Positions 1 to 10,713 of a stretch of DNA of 31,583 nucleotides are shown here, one piece after another. The notes under the pieces are model-generated. The model was not told the DNA's origin. It worked only from the letters and a program-made list of their open reading frames with translations, and made no database searches. Position numbers and translations under genes: made by a program. Each line of letters begins with the position of its first letter. Position 1 is the first letter of the stretch. The stretch is taken from positions 79,180-110,762 of the forward strand of contig NMRA01000880.1 in the NCBI GenBank assembly GCA_002633005.1, written 5' to 3'. The DNA is from Phoronis australis. Taxonomy: Eukaryota; Phoronida; Phoronidae.

Positions 1-85
1 TTCTGTTTTTTTTTAATTTTTGGGTCCTGGCCCGAGGGGGGGGTTTAAACCCCTGAACCCCCCCCGCCCCGTAGATCCGCCACTG
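1..85. mobile_element. Terminal fragment of a CAGTGGCGGATC-type DNA transposon
   Basis: A G-run, then a C-run, then the end motif GATCCGCCACTG close this stretch. The same end motif closes the element at 25266-26242, which is also flanked by C/G runs. Only one end is in the window, so the element is cut by the window edge. The terminus resembles hAT-like inverted repeats; that family call is from memory. No transposase reading frame is visible. Confidence 0.5.
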
Positions 86-135
86 AGCTTCTGTCTCTGA
101 GTCTGAGACTGATAGTGATATTGTCGTATTTTGAT

Positions 136-546
136 GCTGCTGTGCGTGAACTTGGAATCCCGCTTAATCTCAAAATTAAGCGGGATTGTTGCGTGATCTT
201 GGAATGCATGAGGAAACTTGAAAAGTTCACTCAAATAATTGCGTTCAAGTGGATAAAAATTTGCACTGCACTAAACCAAATTATATGTTATTAAAATAAC
301 GTAACATAATCTGGCGATCTTCACCAGACAATAATTGTTTTAACCAATCACAAATTCCTCCGATTCTTTGACACAAGTTACGGTAAAGGAGAAAGTGAGT
401 GATTATAAGGCCAATAACTACAAAAATTTTTTACATTGAACAAAAAATTTCACCTGATTGTCCAAATATATGTTCAATTCCAAGTTCACGCATACAAGTA
501 CGCGATCTTGAGAGTAAGCAGGATTCCAAGTTCACGCACAGCAATA
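136..546. mobile_element. Small MITE-like element with terminal inverted repeats
   Basis: The left end reads CTGTGCGTGAACTTGGAATC near 139-159. Its reverse complement recurs at 522-543, and weaker inverted similarity continues inward (GCTTA..TCTCAA). The element is about 410 bp with no coding capacity. A perfect 13-bp hairpin lies at 156-187 just inside the left end. No clear target-site duplication was found. A second, inner copy of the GCGTGAACTTGGAAT motif sits near 475-495. Confidence 0.6.
156..187. repeat. Perfect 13-bp inverted repeat, 6-nt loop
   Basis: AATCCCGCTTAAT at 156-168 is exactly mirrored by ATTAAGCGGGATT at 175-187. It lies at the left end of the MITE-like element and is probably part of its terminal structure rather than a terminator. 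Confidence 0.7.
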
Positions 547-555
547 CTATAGACT

Positions 556-623
556 AGATAGGTAGGTAGGTAGGTAGGTAGGTAGGTAGCTAGGCAGGCA
601 GGCAGGCAGGCAGGTAGGTAGAT
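556..623. repeat. Tetranucleotide microsatellite GTAG/GCAG
   Basis: A run of GTAG units passes into GCAG units and back to GTAG. The compound array shows T/C transitions in the third array segment and no link to a gene. Confidence 0.95.
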
Positions 624-697
624 ACCCGCGAGAACAATGTACTAGATCTCCTAACAAACAATCCCAGTGGTATAGTTAAAACTAAGGTCATCTCAGA

Positions 698-1147
698 CAG
701 GCCTTTATCCAGGATTTCGAAAATAGGGTGTCCAAAATGGGGTTCCCAATATTCCAGGGCGTCCATGATTCCAACGCATAACCCCCCACCCCCAGCAATC
801 CCACAAACACACAGTTTTTTTTACAAAAAATGCATAGACCAAGGTTTTTACATCTAAGTTTACAAAACAGCCTTCTGTAGTGAGCATTTTTACTGACTTT
901 CCAATGCTTCAACCAAGTGTGAGCATAGCAAAGTATATACATTGTATACGTCTTCCTGCTTTGAAAAAAGAGCCACCACTGTGAGTTCATAGGCTTCCTG
1001 GTAATCATTACAATGTGTGTGTCCAAACTTGAAAGGTTCCAATTGATAGTGGGTGTCCAAATGATACATTGGGGTCTTACCAGGGCCTCCATATTAGTGC
1101 TAGGGCATCCATTTGGACGCCCAGGATGTACGCTGCATAAAGGCCTG
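698..1147. mobile_element. Possible 450-bp element with 15-bp terminal inverted repeats
   Basis: CAGGCCTTTATCCAG at 698-712 is matched on the other strand by CAGGCCTTTATGCAG at 1133-1147 (14 of 15). Inside, 'GGGTGTCCAAA'-like and 'GGGCGTCCA'-like motifs recur in inverted arrangement. A 167-codon minus-strand open frame spans the element but looks like no known protein, so I treat it as non-coding. No target-site duplication is evident. Confidence 0.4.
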
Positions 1148-1499
1148 ATCCCAGACTGTAGTGAAAACGGTATTGTCTTTACAGAAATCAAAGTTAATCC
1201 GGCTACACAAAAATAAAAACCCTGAAAAAATCTATGAGTTCAATAAAAGAAAATGTGATGAGCTGTAAACATACTTGGCCTCTTCCAAACATACATTCCT
1301 GGCGTGCGTTCAGTAGACGCTACGACCTAAGCTAGGACCTAGCTAAAACCTAGTCAAAGTCACGTGTTCTCATTTAAAATGCACGCCAATATCTCACGTA
1401 ATCTCGCGAAGCCTTGCTTTTTAGCGAGGTCATAGCATTACTGAATGGGAGGCTGGAACATGGGCATCGTTCTTTTCTGTAAATGACACGTGGTCCGTT

Positions 1500-2340
1500 T
1501 TTGCTACAAATGTCTGATGCCACTGAACATTTCATCCCCAAAAAGACCAAAAAACCTAAATCCTGGATAAATCCTAAAATCAAAAACTCCTTAGAAAAAG
1601 AGACAAACTCTTGTCACTCAAAACATATTGGAAATGAAACAGACATAGAAATATTCCTGAATCTCAGGAAACTAGTCCATCAAGAAATTCGCAAAGAACG
1701 GGAATCATATCTACAACAGAATTAAATCTTCCCAAAAAGATTTTACATTTTTGTTAAAAGTCTCAAAAAAGTATCACCAAATATTGCTCCGTTGAAAAAA
1801 GATGGCATCCTATACACCGATACAAAAACAAAATCAGAAATATTAAGCACAGTCACACTTTTCCTCGATCCTCACAAAAGACAATGGCACAGATATGCCC
1901 AACAAGGGCACAGATATGCCCAACAAGGGCACAGATATGCCCAACAAGGGCACAGATATGCCCAACAAGGGCACAGATATGCCCAACAAGGGCACAGATA
2001 TGCCCAACAAGGGCACAAGCCCCTATAACTCCATGCGTGACGTAACCTTCTACACTGACAGTATATGCAAAATGTTGCAGAACCTCAACCCTCAAAGTTG
2101 CTGGGCCAGATCAGATATCTTCTCGCATTCTTAAAGCAACCACAGAAGAAATTGCTTCTGTCCTTTAAGAAATCTTTACCAAATCCTATCAATCATCTCC
2201 AGTTCTGTCAGAACGGCAAACTGCAAATGTAGTGAAGCTCACGCCGGCATCAGATTTTGCTTTATCACCCTACTGGATCTTCAAAAAGATTTTTTCACCA
2301 GTCCTTTACGTTATTGTTGCTTCAAAGTTGCACATTTGAT
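1500..2340 (+). mobile_element. Decayed non-LTR retrotransposon (LINE) fragment, linker and RT start
   Basis: Frame fragments look like the region between the endonuclease and reverse transcriptase of CR1/L2-type LINEs: a basic stretch (KKTKKPKSWINPKIK, then LRKLVHQEIRKERESYLQQ) followed by MLQNLNPQ and ISSRILKATTEEIASVL, which matches the start of the RT domain. The reading is broken by several stop codons and frameshifts. An in-frame 21-bp minisatellite sits inside it. It ends about 80 bp before the phosphatase start codon and could contribute to its 5' region. Confidence 0.7.
1886..2018 (+). repeat. 21-bp minisatellite inside the LINE reading frame, 6 copies
   Basis: Six perfect copies of GGCACAGATATGCCCAACAA plus G occupy 1886-2011, with a partial seventh. 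The unit is 7 codons, so all three frames stay open. In the frame that leads into the LINE sequence the repeat reads MPNKGTD and runs directly into MPNKGTSPYNSM, so the array apparently grew from this one stretch of the LINE. Confidence 0.9.
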
Positions 2341-2421
2341 CACCTTTCACTCAGGCCTTAAACATCAACCGTGTACATTGTATATTTAACTATTTTAGGA
2401 AAGTAAAGAAGGTAACTCAAG

Positions 2422-2510
2422 ATGACGTCTGCCTTGGACAATTTCCGCACAGTTTATCCATTTCCAGATGACAAGAAAAGAGGTGGATCCTGCCCTGGAG
2501 TTATCTTTAG
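2422..2510 (+). CDS. Phosphatase exon 1 (start codon)
   Basis: It encodes MTSALDNFRTVYPFPDD.. to GVIF plus two bases of an Arg codon. The donor is AG|GTATGC at 2511. Joining to exon 2 makes GVIFRSAK, which matches the family pattern PGxxxRSA. Reading on without splicing gives YAEIFNNSQ, which does not fit. Confidence 0.8.
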
Positions 2511-5500
2511 GTATGCTGAAATATTCAACAATTCACAGGTATCATCCACGGCTCTATTGTTGTTTTTCAAATGCATTATTGGATGGTTGTCAACTCGTAA
2601 ACATCTGATGACTTGTAAACAATATGTAGGATAACAAAACTCGTCACTCGAACTCACCATAACTCAGAGTGCTGATCAACTGCAACAAACCTTTGGTGCG
2701 GGTGCAACTATAACAAACCATAAAAGACTAAAAATGTACCAAAATACATCGAATTAATACAGAGATTTGCAAGTCTTGCGGGAAATATTCTCGAGGTGCA
2801 CACCGTCCTATCATTCTGAAGTTAAATCTCACCATCCGAACACATCAATAAGTTATCTTTGATGTCAGTGGATGTTTATTGAGCCGACAACTATCCCATA
2901 ATGCATTTTAAAAATTTCAACAGTGCCATAGATGAAAGCCTCCAAATTCCCAGAAGTGTTTTTCCAAGGTATGTCTTCAGGGTTTTAAATTGTGAATTGT
3001 TAAATGAATGTTACAAGAAATTTTAATGTAAGGCTTTGTTGAAGTTAAACTGAGCTAAGAGAGAAAGCTAACATGATTGCCTTCGAACAGCAGGTGTAAT
3101 CTTGGCAAGTTTTAAGATGCTGAAACTCTTTTTGGAAGATTGATTAAAATAAGTCATCGTCATACAACTTGGAACAATTTAAATGTGACCAGCTTAAGCT
3201 TAATACATTCAGGGGCTATTGAAAGGAGATATTTCAATTTACATATAGTACAGTTTAAATTTAAATATTAAGTACTAAATAAAATTAAAGTTGCAGGTAA
3301 AAAATGACTAACTTTAAGATAAAAAAGGAGCAGTTTATTATTCCAAAAACTATTCCAAGCGTAACATAACTAGAAAACAAGTCTGCTATGTTGGCTTATG
3401 TCACAACTCGATTTTTTGACCATCACAAAATTAATTCAAGACATTTGATAATTCAGTTGTGCGAAACAAAATATCTTAAGGTAATGGGTAATTAAGTAAA
3501 CAGCACTTATAAGATTCTTTCAGTTGGAAACTAGTACCTGCTGTGTACATTATTTCTCCTGGGGAATTTCTGGTGTGAGGTACTAGTAGTTACATTTAAT
3601 GAATTGTTTTCTTAAAAGTGGAAAATTTGTTTGAAACTCCTAATACATTGTATACTAGTAGCTCCATCTAGTATTGGATCACAGCAGCAACATATTTGCA
3701 GCTGACTGGCAGTCACATTTGTTATAAAAGCAGTGTGTCGATTCTTTCATACTAAGTGCTCTGTCTTTAACCAATTGTCAGCACTATTGAAGCCCACAAA
3801 CAGCTTCTAGGTACAGGGGGGATATACCACTTTAAAAACAGTGATACGTGTTGTAACTCAAAGGAGTGCAGATTTTGACATCAAAATATTCAAAGGGGAA
3901 TGGATCAAGCTTGATTACTGCCCATTTTCCTCTAAAACAAGATATTAACTGTCTGTTGTAGATCAGCCAAAGTGAACGTGAAAGAATACTGTGTGGTGGA
4001 AGAGGTCAAAAAGCACAACATTCTTACAGTTATTGATTTCAGTGTCAGTGATCTTGAGAAGAACTGTATAGAGACTATACAGTCCGTAGACAATCCAGTC
4101 TTCACCACCAGACGAGTTCGTCTGATATCTAAGGAGCGCTACTCTCCTGGCGAAGACTTTGTAAGCGAGGACGTTGAAATCGGAACCGACAGAAGACGAT
4201 CCGTCTTCTCCATCAACGTATTGTCTAGTTTTCAACTGGTTAAGACAGCCTTCGGGCGTGTGCCGTGGTATTACACAGTGGCTGGGCTCTTTCTTGTGCT
4301 CATTGATTTGCTGTTATGGACTACACACTATAAACACTTTGTTAGTCTGTGTTTTCACATCGAAGAAATGAAGGGAGGCTTGGTGCAGCTGTATAAGGAT
4401 ATTTTAGACATGGGCCATAAAGGAGTTTGTGTCGGTAAATTCATCGTTCCTTTGATTAGCCTTTTCACTGTCAGTGTCACCTTTTGACAACTTGGGTCCC
4501 TGTCTCTGGTTTGTCTATTTTAGCTGTACAGACGGTGGCGCTAATATCAGTTTATGATGTCATACGTCCACTTTATGTTGGTCTTTCATTTGGCATAAAC
4601 AATATAATAGTTAAAAAGCGATTTAATTTCTCAAAATTTTATGCGATTTGTTGATGCTGATCNGCCATTGTCATAATAGTACTAAATTATCCAAGAAACA
4701 CTTTGAGACCAATATCGTAATAGTACTAAATTGTCCAAGAAACACTTTGAGACCAATGTCGTAATAGTACTAAGTTGTCCAAGAAACACTTTGAGACCAA
4801 TGTCGTAATAGTACTAAGTTGTCTAAGAAACACTTTCAGACCAATGTCATAATAGTACTAAGTTGTCTAAGAAACACTTTGAGACCAATGTCATAATAGT
4901 ACTAAATTGTCCAGGAAACACTTTGAGACCAATGTCATAATAGTACTAAGTTGTCCAAGAAACACTTTGAGGCCATTGTCATAATAGTACTAAATTATCC
5001 AAGAAACACTTTGAGACCAATATCGTAATAGTACTAAATTGTCCAAGAAACACTTTGAGACCAATGTCGTAATAGTACTAAGTTGTCCAAGAAACACTTT
5101 GAGACCAATGTCGTAATAGTACTAAGTTGTCTAAGAAACACTTTCAGACCAATGTCATAATAGTACTAAGTTGTCTAAGAAACACTTTGAGACCAATGTC
5201 ATAATAGTACTAAATTGTCCAGGAAACACTTTGAGACCAATGTCATAATAGTACTAAGTTGTCCAAGAAACACTTTGAGGCCATTGTCATAATAGTACTA
5301 AATTATCCAAGAAACACTTTGAGACCAATATCGTAATAGTACTAAATTGTCCAAGAAACACTTTGAGACCAATGTCGTAATAGTACTAAGTTGTCCAAGA
5401 AACACTTTGAGACCAATGTCGTAATAGTACTAAGTTGTCTAAGAAACACTTTCAGACCAATGTCATAATAGTACTAAGTTGTCTAAGAAACACTTTGAGA

Positions 5501-8500
5501 CCAATGTCATAATAGTACTAAATTGTCCAGGAAACACTTTGAGACCAATGTCATAATAGTACTAAGTTGTCCAAGAAACACTTTGAGGCCATTGTCATAA
5601 TAGTACTAAATTATCCAAGAAACACTTTGAGACCAATATCGTAATAGTACTAAATTGTCCAAGAAACACTTTGAGACCAATGTCGTAATAGTACTAAGTT
5701 GTCCAAGAAACACTTTGAGACCAATGTCGTAATAGTACTAAGTTGTCTAAGAAACACTTTCAGACCAATGTCATAATAGTACTAAGTTGTCTAAGAAACA
5801 CTTTGAGACCAATGTCATAATAGTACTAAATTGTCCAGGAAACACTTTGAGACCAATGTCATAATAGTACTAAGTTGTCCAAGAAACACTTTGAGGCCAT
5901 TGTCATAATAGTACTAAATTATCCAAGAAACACTTTGAGACCAATATCGTAATAGTACTAAATTGTCCAAGAAACACTTTGAGACCAATGTCGTAATAGT
6001 ACTAAGTTGTCCAAGAAACACTTTGAGACCAATGTCGTAATAGTACTAAGTTGTCTAAGAAACACTTTCAGACCAATGTCATAATAGTACTAAGTTGTCT
6101 AAGAAACACTTTGAGACCAATGTCATAATAGTACTAAATTGTCCAGGAAACACTTTGAGACCAATGTCATAATAGTACTAAGTTGTCCAAGAAACACTTT
6201 GAGGCCATTGTCATAATAGTACTAAATTATCCAAGAAACACTTTGAGACCAATATCGTAATAGTACTAAATTGTCCAAGAAACACTTTGAGACCAATGTC
6301 GTAATAGTACTAAGTTGTCCAAGAAACACTTTGAGACCAATGTCGTAATAGTACTAAGTTGTCTAAGAAACACTTTCAGACCAATGTCATAATAGTACTA
6401 AGTTGTCTAAGAAACACTTTGAGACCAATGTCATAATAGTACTAAATTGTCCAGGAAACACTTTGAGACCAATGTCATAATAGTACTAAGTTGTCCAAGA
6501 AACACTTTGAGGCCATTGTCATAATAGTACTAAATTATCCAAGAAACACTTTGAGACCAATATCGTAATAGTACTAAATTGTCCAAGAAACACTTTGAGA
6601 CCAATGTCGTAATAGTACTAAGTTGTCCAAGAAACACTTTGAGACCAATGTCGTAATAGTACTAAGTTGTCTAAGAAACACTTTCAGACCAATGTCATAA
6701 TAGTACTAAGTTGTCTAAGAAACACTTTGAGACCATTGTCATATTAGTACTAAGTTGTCCAAGAAACACTTTGAGACCATTGTCATAATAGTACTAAGTT
6801 GTCCAATAAACACTTTGAGACCATTGTCATAACAGTTAGTGTTCAAAATGAAGATGTTTTTTGACAGAAAACACACTTGGATTATTGTCCGGTATTCTAT
6901 TGAAATTATGGCAGTTTGTACAGGCACTCTGCATGTCTACGGAAACATTAATTTGTAGAATTTTGTAACAATTGTTTGAAGGCATGTGATAGTTTTGCCA
7001 ATTTCTTCTTAATGTTCCCAAAATCTTCTAATTTGTTACACTTTTGCTATTTTCTGAGATGATGGGTCGAGACACCCCTTCCCAATTGATACAGTCATGG
7101 TTCTAGAAATAGTCAATACTCTGGAAATGATGGGAGATATTTGTGGTTCTTGTTTGATGTTAGTTTGACCTTGAAGATTTTGTTCCTCCGAAAGTATGCT
7201 CAGTACATATGGTCAAGTTTGAGAACACCAAATGTTATGTAAACTCTGTATTTGTTTTACAGCTCTAAAAATACTTTCTGATCAAAGGAATCACCCAGTT
7301 GTGATAAGCTGTGCAGCCGGCAAAGACAGGACGGGACTAGTCACAGCATTAGTGCTTCACTGCTTGGGTTGTTCTAAGGACTATATAGCACAAGAATATA
7401 GCTTATCCCAGGTGAGCTTTCTGAAATTTGGGAGATTTTATCTAGTACTACAAAATAATCTTCCTCAACAGGGTTGTGCTGAAAGCTTAATCACATTCAA
7501 ATACTGATCAAGTCAAACTATATGCTAATTGTTATGCAATTCATCATTACAATGCTGTCAAAAGACATCGAGAAATTAACAAAAAGAGCAAATAGCACGA
7601 GTCCTTTGATGTGCTTTTCTTAGTAGTTAATCAAGTGTGCAGTCAGTGATTCAATGCATTTCCTCTCTTCACTTTAATCGAGGATTTGCCTATCAGCAGT
7701 TGTTTTTCTTACCATTATGGTACGGTTGTCAGCATGTAAACATCCGATGACATTACCGATAATTAGGCGACTTGCAACATGATCTACAATTTCAATCTTA
7801 GATGGCGAGTTTTTAAAACTTCAGCATGAAAGTGCAGACATACCTTGCGAATCTTTTGTGCAAACGGTTTGTTCATTAATTTGTAGTGTATTGAAGCTAG
7901 CTTTTATTTGTTTTATTTTTTAATTTGGTTGCTTAGTTGTTTACATGCTAAAAATCATGTTGTGGATACAGTTCTTGCAATTTAAATAAATTTCATTTTC
8001 ACGAGAGTGTTAATATCATATGCCATTGAATGTTTTTTTATTTCATTTGTTTCAGAAAGGTGTGGATAATATGAGTGAGAACGCTGTTTTCAAAAAAGTG
8101 TGCAAGATAGTCAACTTTCCCAAGTCTTTTCAAACAGCGAAAGCTGAAACGATGCTGGAAACACTGCAGTACCTAGAGAACAGGTAGTTAACGCTTAACA
8201 TTCTGTAAGCTCTGCTTTACTTTGAGAACAGGTAGAGTTAACACTTAACATTACTTTGAGAACAGGTAGAGTTAACACTTAACATTACTTTGAGAACAGG
8301 TAGAGTTAACACTTAACATTACTTTGAGAACAGGTAGAGTTAACACTTAACATTACTTTGAGAACAGGTAGAGTTAACACTTAACAGCTTATTGAAACAT
8401 GGGTTTTATGCACAGAAGTATAGGTTGTACTCTTGCACCCGATTCATCCAACCATGTCGTGGTGTTTTTAGAATTTCTGAAAGGCGTGATATAAAATGAT

Positions 8501-9279
8501 ACTTTTTTGGCATTATAGCTCCTCTGATGTCCACTTGTTCTTATATAGCTGGTGTTTTAACTCGATTGTTATGTCTCTTGGTGTTGTCATACTTAGGTGC
8601 ATGCCTGGAGGTAGGAGATTGTTTAGACTACGAGTGCGTATGTATTAAGTTGTCAAACAAAAAGTACAGTCATGTCTTCAATCAAGTCGTTCATTCTTTA
8701 TGAAAGGGGGTTACTGTATAAAGAGAAAAGGTACATCAGAAATACGCCCGTGTTTGTGCTAATCTTGAGCCTGTTTCATGAAAAATGAAGTCAGACTTAA
8801 GACAAGTTTCTGAAGAATACTAATAATAAAATGTCACCTGACAAAAAGTGCAAAATCTCTCAGAATGTACACATAACTGCTAATTAGTGAGATAATTATT
8901 ATAAATTGTTCCTAGACTGTGATATGCTCATAATGTCTTGGTGAAGCATTTATTCAGCAATTGTGAAGTGGGATACCATATGATGAAATTTCTGTCCCAA
9001 GTTTTAAGTCGCTTTCATGAAACTCACCCCTGGCTCATAGAGTATGATCGAAAGATTTTGACGGAATTTAACTGAAGCCTTATATTAAGTTGTGAACAAA
9101 GTGATCATTTCTTTAATTCAACAACATAACCAATAAACTTCTGGCATGTAGGTTCATAAAGTGCCTCTCTCTCTCTCTTCCTCTGTGACAGGTATGGCTC
9201 TATTGATGACTACCTGGAATATATTGGCTTCACCAGGGCTGACCAGGAAAAATTACGCGCAAGTGTGACAGGGCATTAA
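2422..9279 (+). CDS. Protein tyrosine phosphatase, Y_phosphatase3-like, 308 aa, five exons
   Basis: A complete gene can be spliced from exons 2422-2510, 3962-4434, 7263-7411, 8056-8183 and 9192-9279 (927 bases including TAA). All introns are GT-AG and every phase agrees (2, 1, 0, 2). The N-terminus has an NFR motif and then PGVIFRSA, the usual opening of the CX5R 'tyrosine phosphatase family' (PF13350 type). TVIDFS follows at 52-57, then the P-loop CAAGKDRTG with catalytic Cys204 and Arg210. A hydrophobic segment at about 133-149 could be a membrane helix or the buried helix of related fungal and protist enzymes. The ATG is preceded by CTCAAG; an acceptor-like TTTTAG at 2392-2398 allows a spliced 5' UTR. 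Substrate is unknown: family members act on phosphotyrosine or phosphoinositides. The splice model is inferred from sequence only. Confidence 0.85.
2511..3961 (+). other. Phosphatase intron 1
   Basis: AT-rich intron ending in CTGTTGTAG. I see no coding segment, repeat array or inserted element in it. Confidence 0.7.
3962..4434 (+). CDS. Phosphatase exon 2 (largest exon)
   Basis: It encodes residues 30-187 in one open frame, from SAKVNVKEYC through TVIDFS, a charged stretch (SPGEDFVSEDVEIGTDRRR), the hydrophobic YYTVAGLFLVLIDLLLW and then GGLVQLYKDILDMG, a pattern that precedes the P-loop in this family. The donor G|GTAAAT at 4435 leaves one base, which the CT of exon 3 completes to Ala. Confidence 0.85.
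4435..7262 (+). other. Phosphatase intron 2, mostly satellite
   Basis: About 2.2 of its 2.8 kb is the 44-bp/308-bp satellite. The remaining 6840-7262 segment is unique AT-rich sequence ending in TTTGTTTTACAG. Confidence 0.8.
4663..6835. repeat. Satellite of 44-bp monomers in a 308-bp higher-order repeat
   Basis: About 49 tandem monomers of 44 bp, each with the palindrome TAGTACTA and the motif AAGAAACACTTTGAGACC. A variant monomer with GAGGCCATTGTC marks a longer period: it recurs at 4971, 5279, 5587, 5895, 6203 and 6511, exactly 308 bp (7 monomers) apart. The 308-bp copies look identical by eye, although neighbouring monomers differ at several sites. The left edge is abrupt at the N at 4663; the right edge decays into irregular monomers after about 6730. 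Confidence 0.97.
7263..7411 (+). CDS. Phosphatase exon 3 with the catalytic P-loop
   Basis: It encodes ALKILSDQRNHPVVIS then CAAGKDRTGLVTALVL, the CX5R active-site loop, and ends YIAQEYSLSQ. The acceptor is TTTGTTTTACAG and the donor is CAG|GTGAGC, phase 0. Confidence 0.9.
7412..8055 (+). other. Phosphatase intron 3
   Basis: AT-rich unique sequence ending in a good polypyrimidine acceptor (TTCATTTGTTTCAG). I see no other feature in it. Confidence 0.7.
8056..8183 (+). CDS. Phosphatase exon 4
   Basis: It encodes KGVDNMSENAVFKKVCKIVN through ETLQYLEN plus two bases of Arg. The donor is AACAG|GTAGTT; an in-frame TAG follows at once if the intron is not removed. The exon's last ~12 bases and the donor are the source of the adjacent minisatellite. 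Confidence 0.8.
8184..9191 (+). other. Phosphatase intron 4
   Basis: It starts with the donor-copy minisatellite (8219-8388) and ends with a CT-rich tract (CTCTCTCTCTCTTCCTCTGTGACAG). The middle is unique AT-rich sequence with no coding signal. Confidence 0.7.
8219..8388 (+). repeat. 34-bp minisatellite copying the exon 4 splice donor, 5 copies
   Basis: Five tandem units begin ACTTTGAGAACAGGTAGAG and end ACACTTAACATT. Each contains GAGAACAG|GTAGAG, nearly the real exon 4/intron 4 junction GAGAACAG|GTAGTT at 8184, so five extra potential donors lie at 8232, 8266, 8300, 8334 and 8368. The first degenerate unit overlaps the exon itself (from about 8172). Confidence 0.95.
9192..9279 (+). CDS. 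Phosphatase exon 5 (stop codon)
   Basis: It completes Arg280, then encodes YGSIDDYLEYIGFT and RADQEKLRASVTGH followed by TAA. The 'G..xYL..IGF....' ending is typical of the C-terminal helices of this phosphatase family. Confidence 0.85.
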
Positions 9280-9726
9280 TCTTAGCGATTTAGTCAACGT
9301 TACGGTATACTCTTAGTTATTTATAAACTGACAAGTGCATTCCATTTTGTAACAATCAACAAACCATCCTGTATAACATTTTTATGTACCCACACCGATT
9401 GTCATGGAGCAATAGTTTAGGCAGCTGAAACAGTATCAGAATGGATGTCACAGGCATGCGTAGCACTTTATTGTAACAAAATTCAATTGAAACGAAGGAT
9501 CAGAACGCAATGAGGTTGCTTTGTTGTTGTCAAAAATATGCTTTGAAAAAGTTGATTTTGACACCCAAAAATATGGTTTTTGTTTGTACAGCTTTAGGCG
9601 ATTATAATGGATGCAATCTATTGTGCAATACTGAATTTCTTTTATCATCAGCAAATGACTTATGTTTCGGAAAGTGATTATAATAGTGTATTATTGTATT
9701 GTGCAATATTGGATTTCTCATTAGAA

Positions 9727-9732
9727 AATAAA
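9727..9732 (+). terminator. Candidate poly(A) signal AATAAA for the phosphatase gene
   Basis: The first canonical AATAAA downstream of the stop, about 450 bases after it. It lies in the second copy of a roughly 77-bp local duplication (ATTGTGCAATA..GGATTTCT near 9620 and 9697). The assignment is by position only. Confidence 0.4.
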
Positions 9733-10044
9733 TTGTCATCGGCAAGTAACTTAATATGTTTCGGAGAAAAGTTCTGACATTAACAGTATTTTCATTGTAA
9801 CAGCTGGTAGCAAAAGAGTACAGTCACAGCGTTATTAATTAGATTCCGCATCACAGTATAGTAGAGTTTGTGTGGTATGGTATTGAACATTCTTTATCCT
9901 AGGGCCAAACCTGAGCTTTACCATAGCTACCATCACGTATTATTTTAGAAAACTGAAAACATTCACTACAATGCTACAGTCTTTAAAAGGGGCCATTTTT
10001 TGAAATAATTTTTGATTGAAGTCGCTTGGATAACAGAGCATCAC

Positions 10045-10221
10045 ATTCAATTGAGCCTTGTTAATAATTTCCAGTCATATTCCATGGAGCTTTGTTGATA
10101 ATATCCACTCACACATGCCGTAATATGGTATGGAGCCTTGATAGCATTTGGTCACATACAATATTCCATTGAGCCTTGTTGATAACATTCTGCTCACGCA
10201 TTGCTGATAATATCCGCACAC
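10045..10221. repeat. Diverged tandem repeats, about 4 copies
   Basis: The phrase ATTCCATTGAGCCTTGTTGATAA, given here in pieces (ATTCCATTGAGCC, TTGTTGATAATATCC, CTCACACAT), recurs four times with substitutions and indels, with a period of roughly 40-60 bp. It is an old, decayed minisatellite. Confidence 0.6.
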
Positions 10222-10713
10222 ATATAATACTACATTCCACAAGTCTCAACTTGGGTTCACTGCATATCAGTTTAATATTTAGTTGTTGTAGCTAACTTCA
10301 GTTACAATGTTTTAGAGACATTCTAGGAGAGTTTATTGCAGCATATTGCAGCATGGTTTGAGTTACTAACTTGGTCTTTCATTCAAGTCGAAGCAATTCA
10401 ACAACTGCAGAATGGAGTGTGACAACACTAATAACAAATGTTCGTAAAAACATCTTTATTTTGTTGCTTTTCAGTTGTACATGGTGGACATGCTCAAAAA
10501 TCTCAAATAAATTAAGTTAAATATGTGTTATCAAATCACAAATTAATTATACATGATTTATTAAACTTTCACAGTTCAAGTGAACAAAGACAATTGGTGT
10601 AGAGTAACCAACAAGATGTTGAGTGTTGCTATGGAGATATCAGATGATGATGGTAAATTCTGGAACAGATGAATCCACTTTTGCGTTAAACAGCTGTTGG
10701 GCAAAAAAGCATG

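Larger units (their letters stand above)
9280..10713. other. 3' UTR and intergenic sequence
   Basis: AT-rich, with the candidate poly(A) signal, a local duplication around 9620-9775 and the diverged repeats at 10045-10221. No coding frame is supported. Confidence 0.5.

Noticed and set aside
688-1191. 167-codon minus-strand open frame
   Set aside because: No recognisable domain, and it spans an element with terminal inverted repeats; composition looks non-coding.
1792-2134. Repeat-rich small proteins (RYAQQGH or MPNKGTD repeats)
   Set aside because: They are a minisatellite inside a dead LINE frame, not a gene.
2910-2972. Possible extra phosphatase exon before GTATGTCTTC
   Set aside because: Exon 1 joins exon 2 in phase and gives the expected PGVIFRSA motif; adding this piece would break it.
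4663-6835. CRISPR-like array of regular 44-bp repeats
   Set aside because: The repeats are contiguous with no unique spacers, and the context is a eukaryotic intron; it is a satellite.
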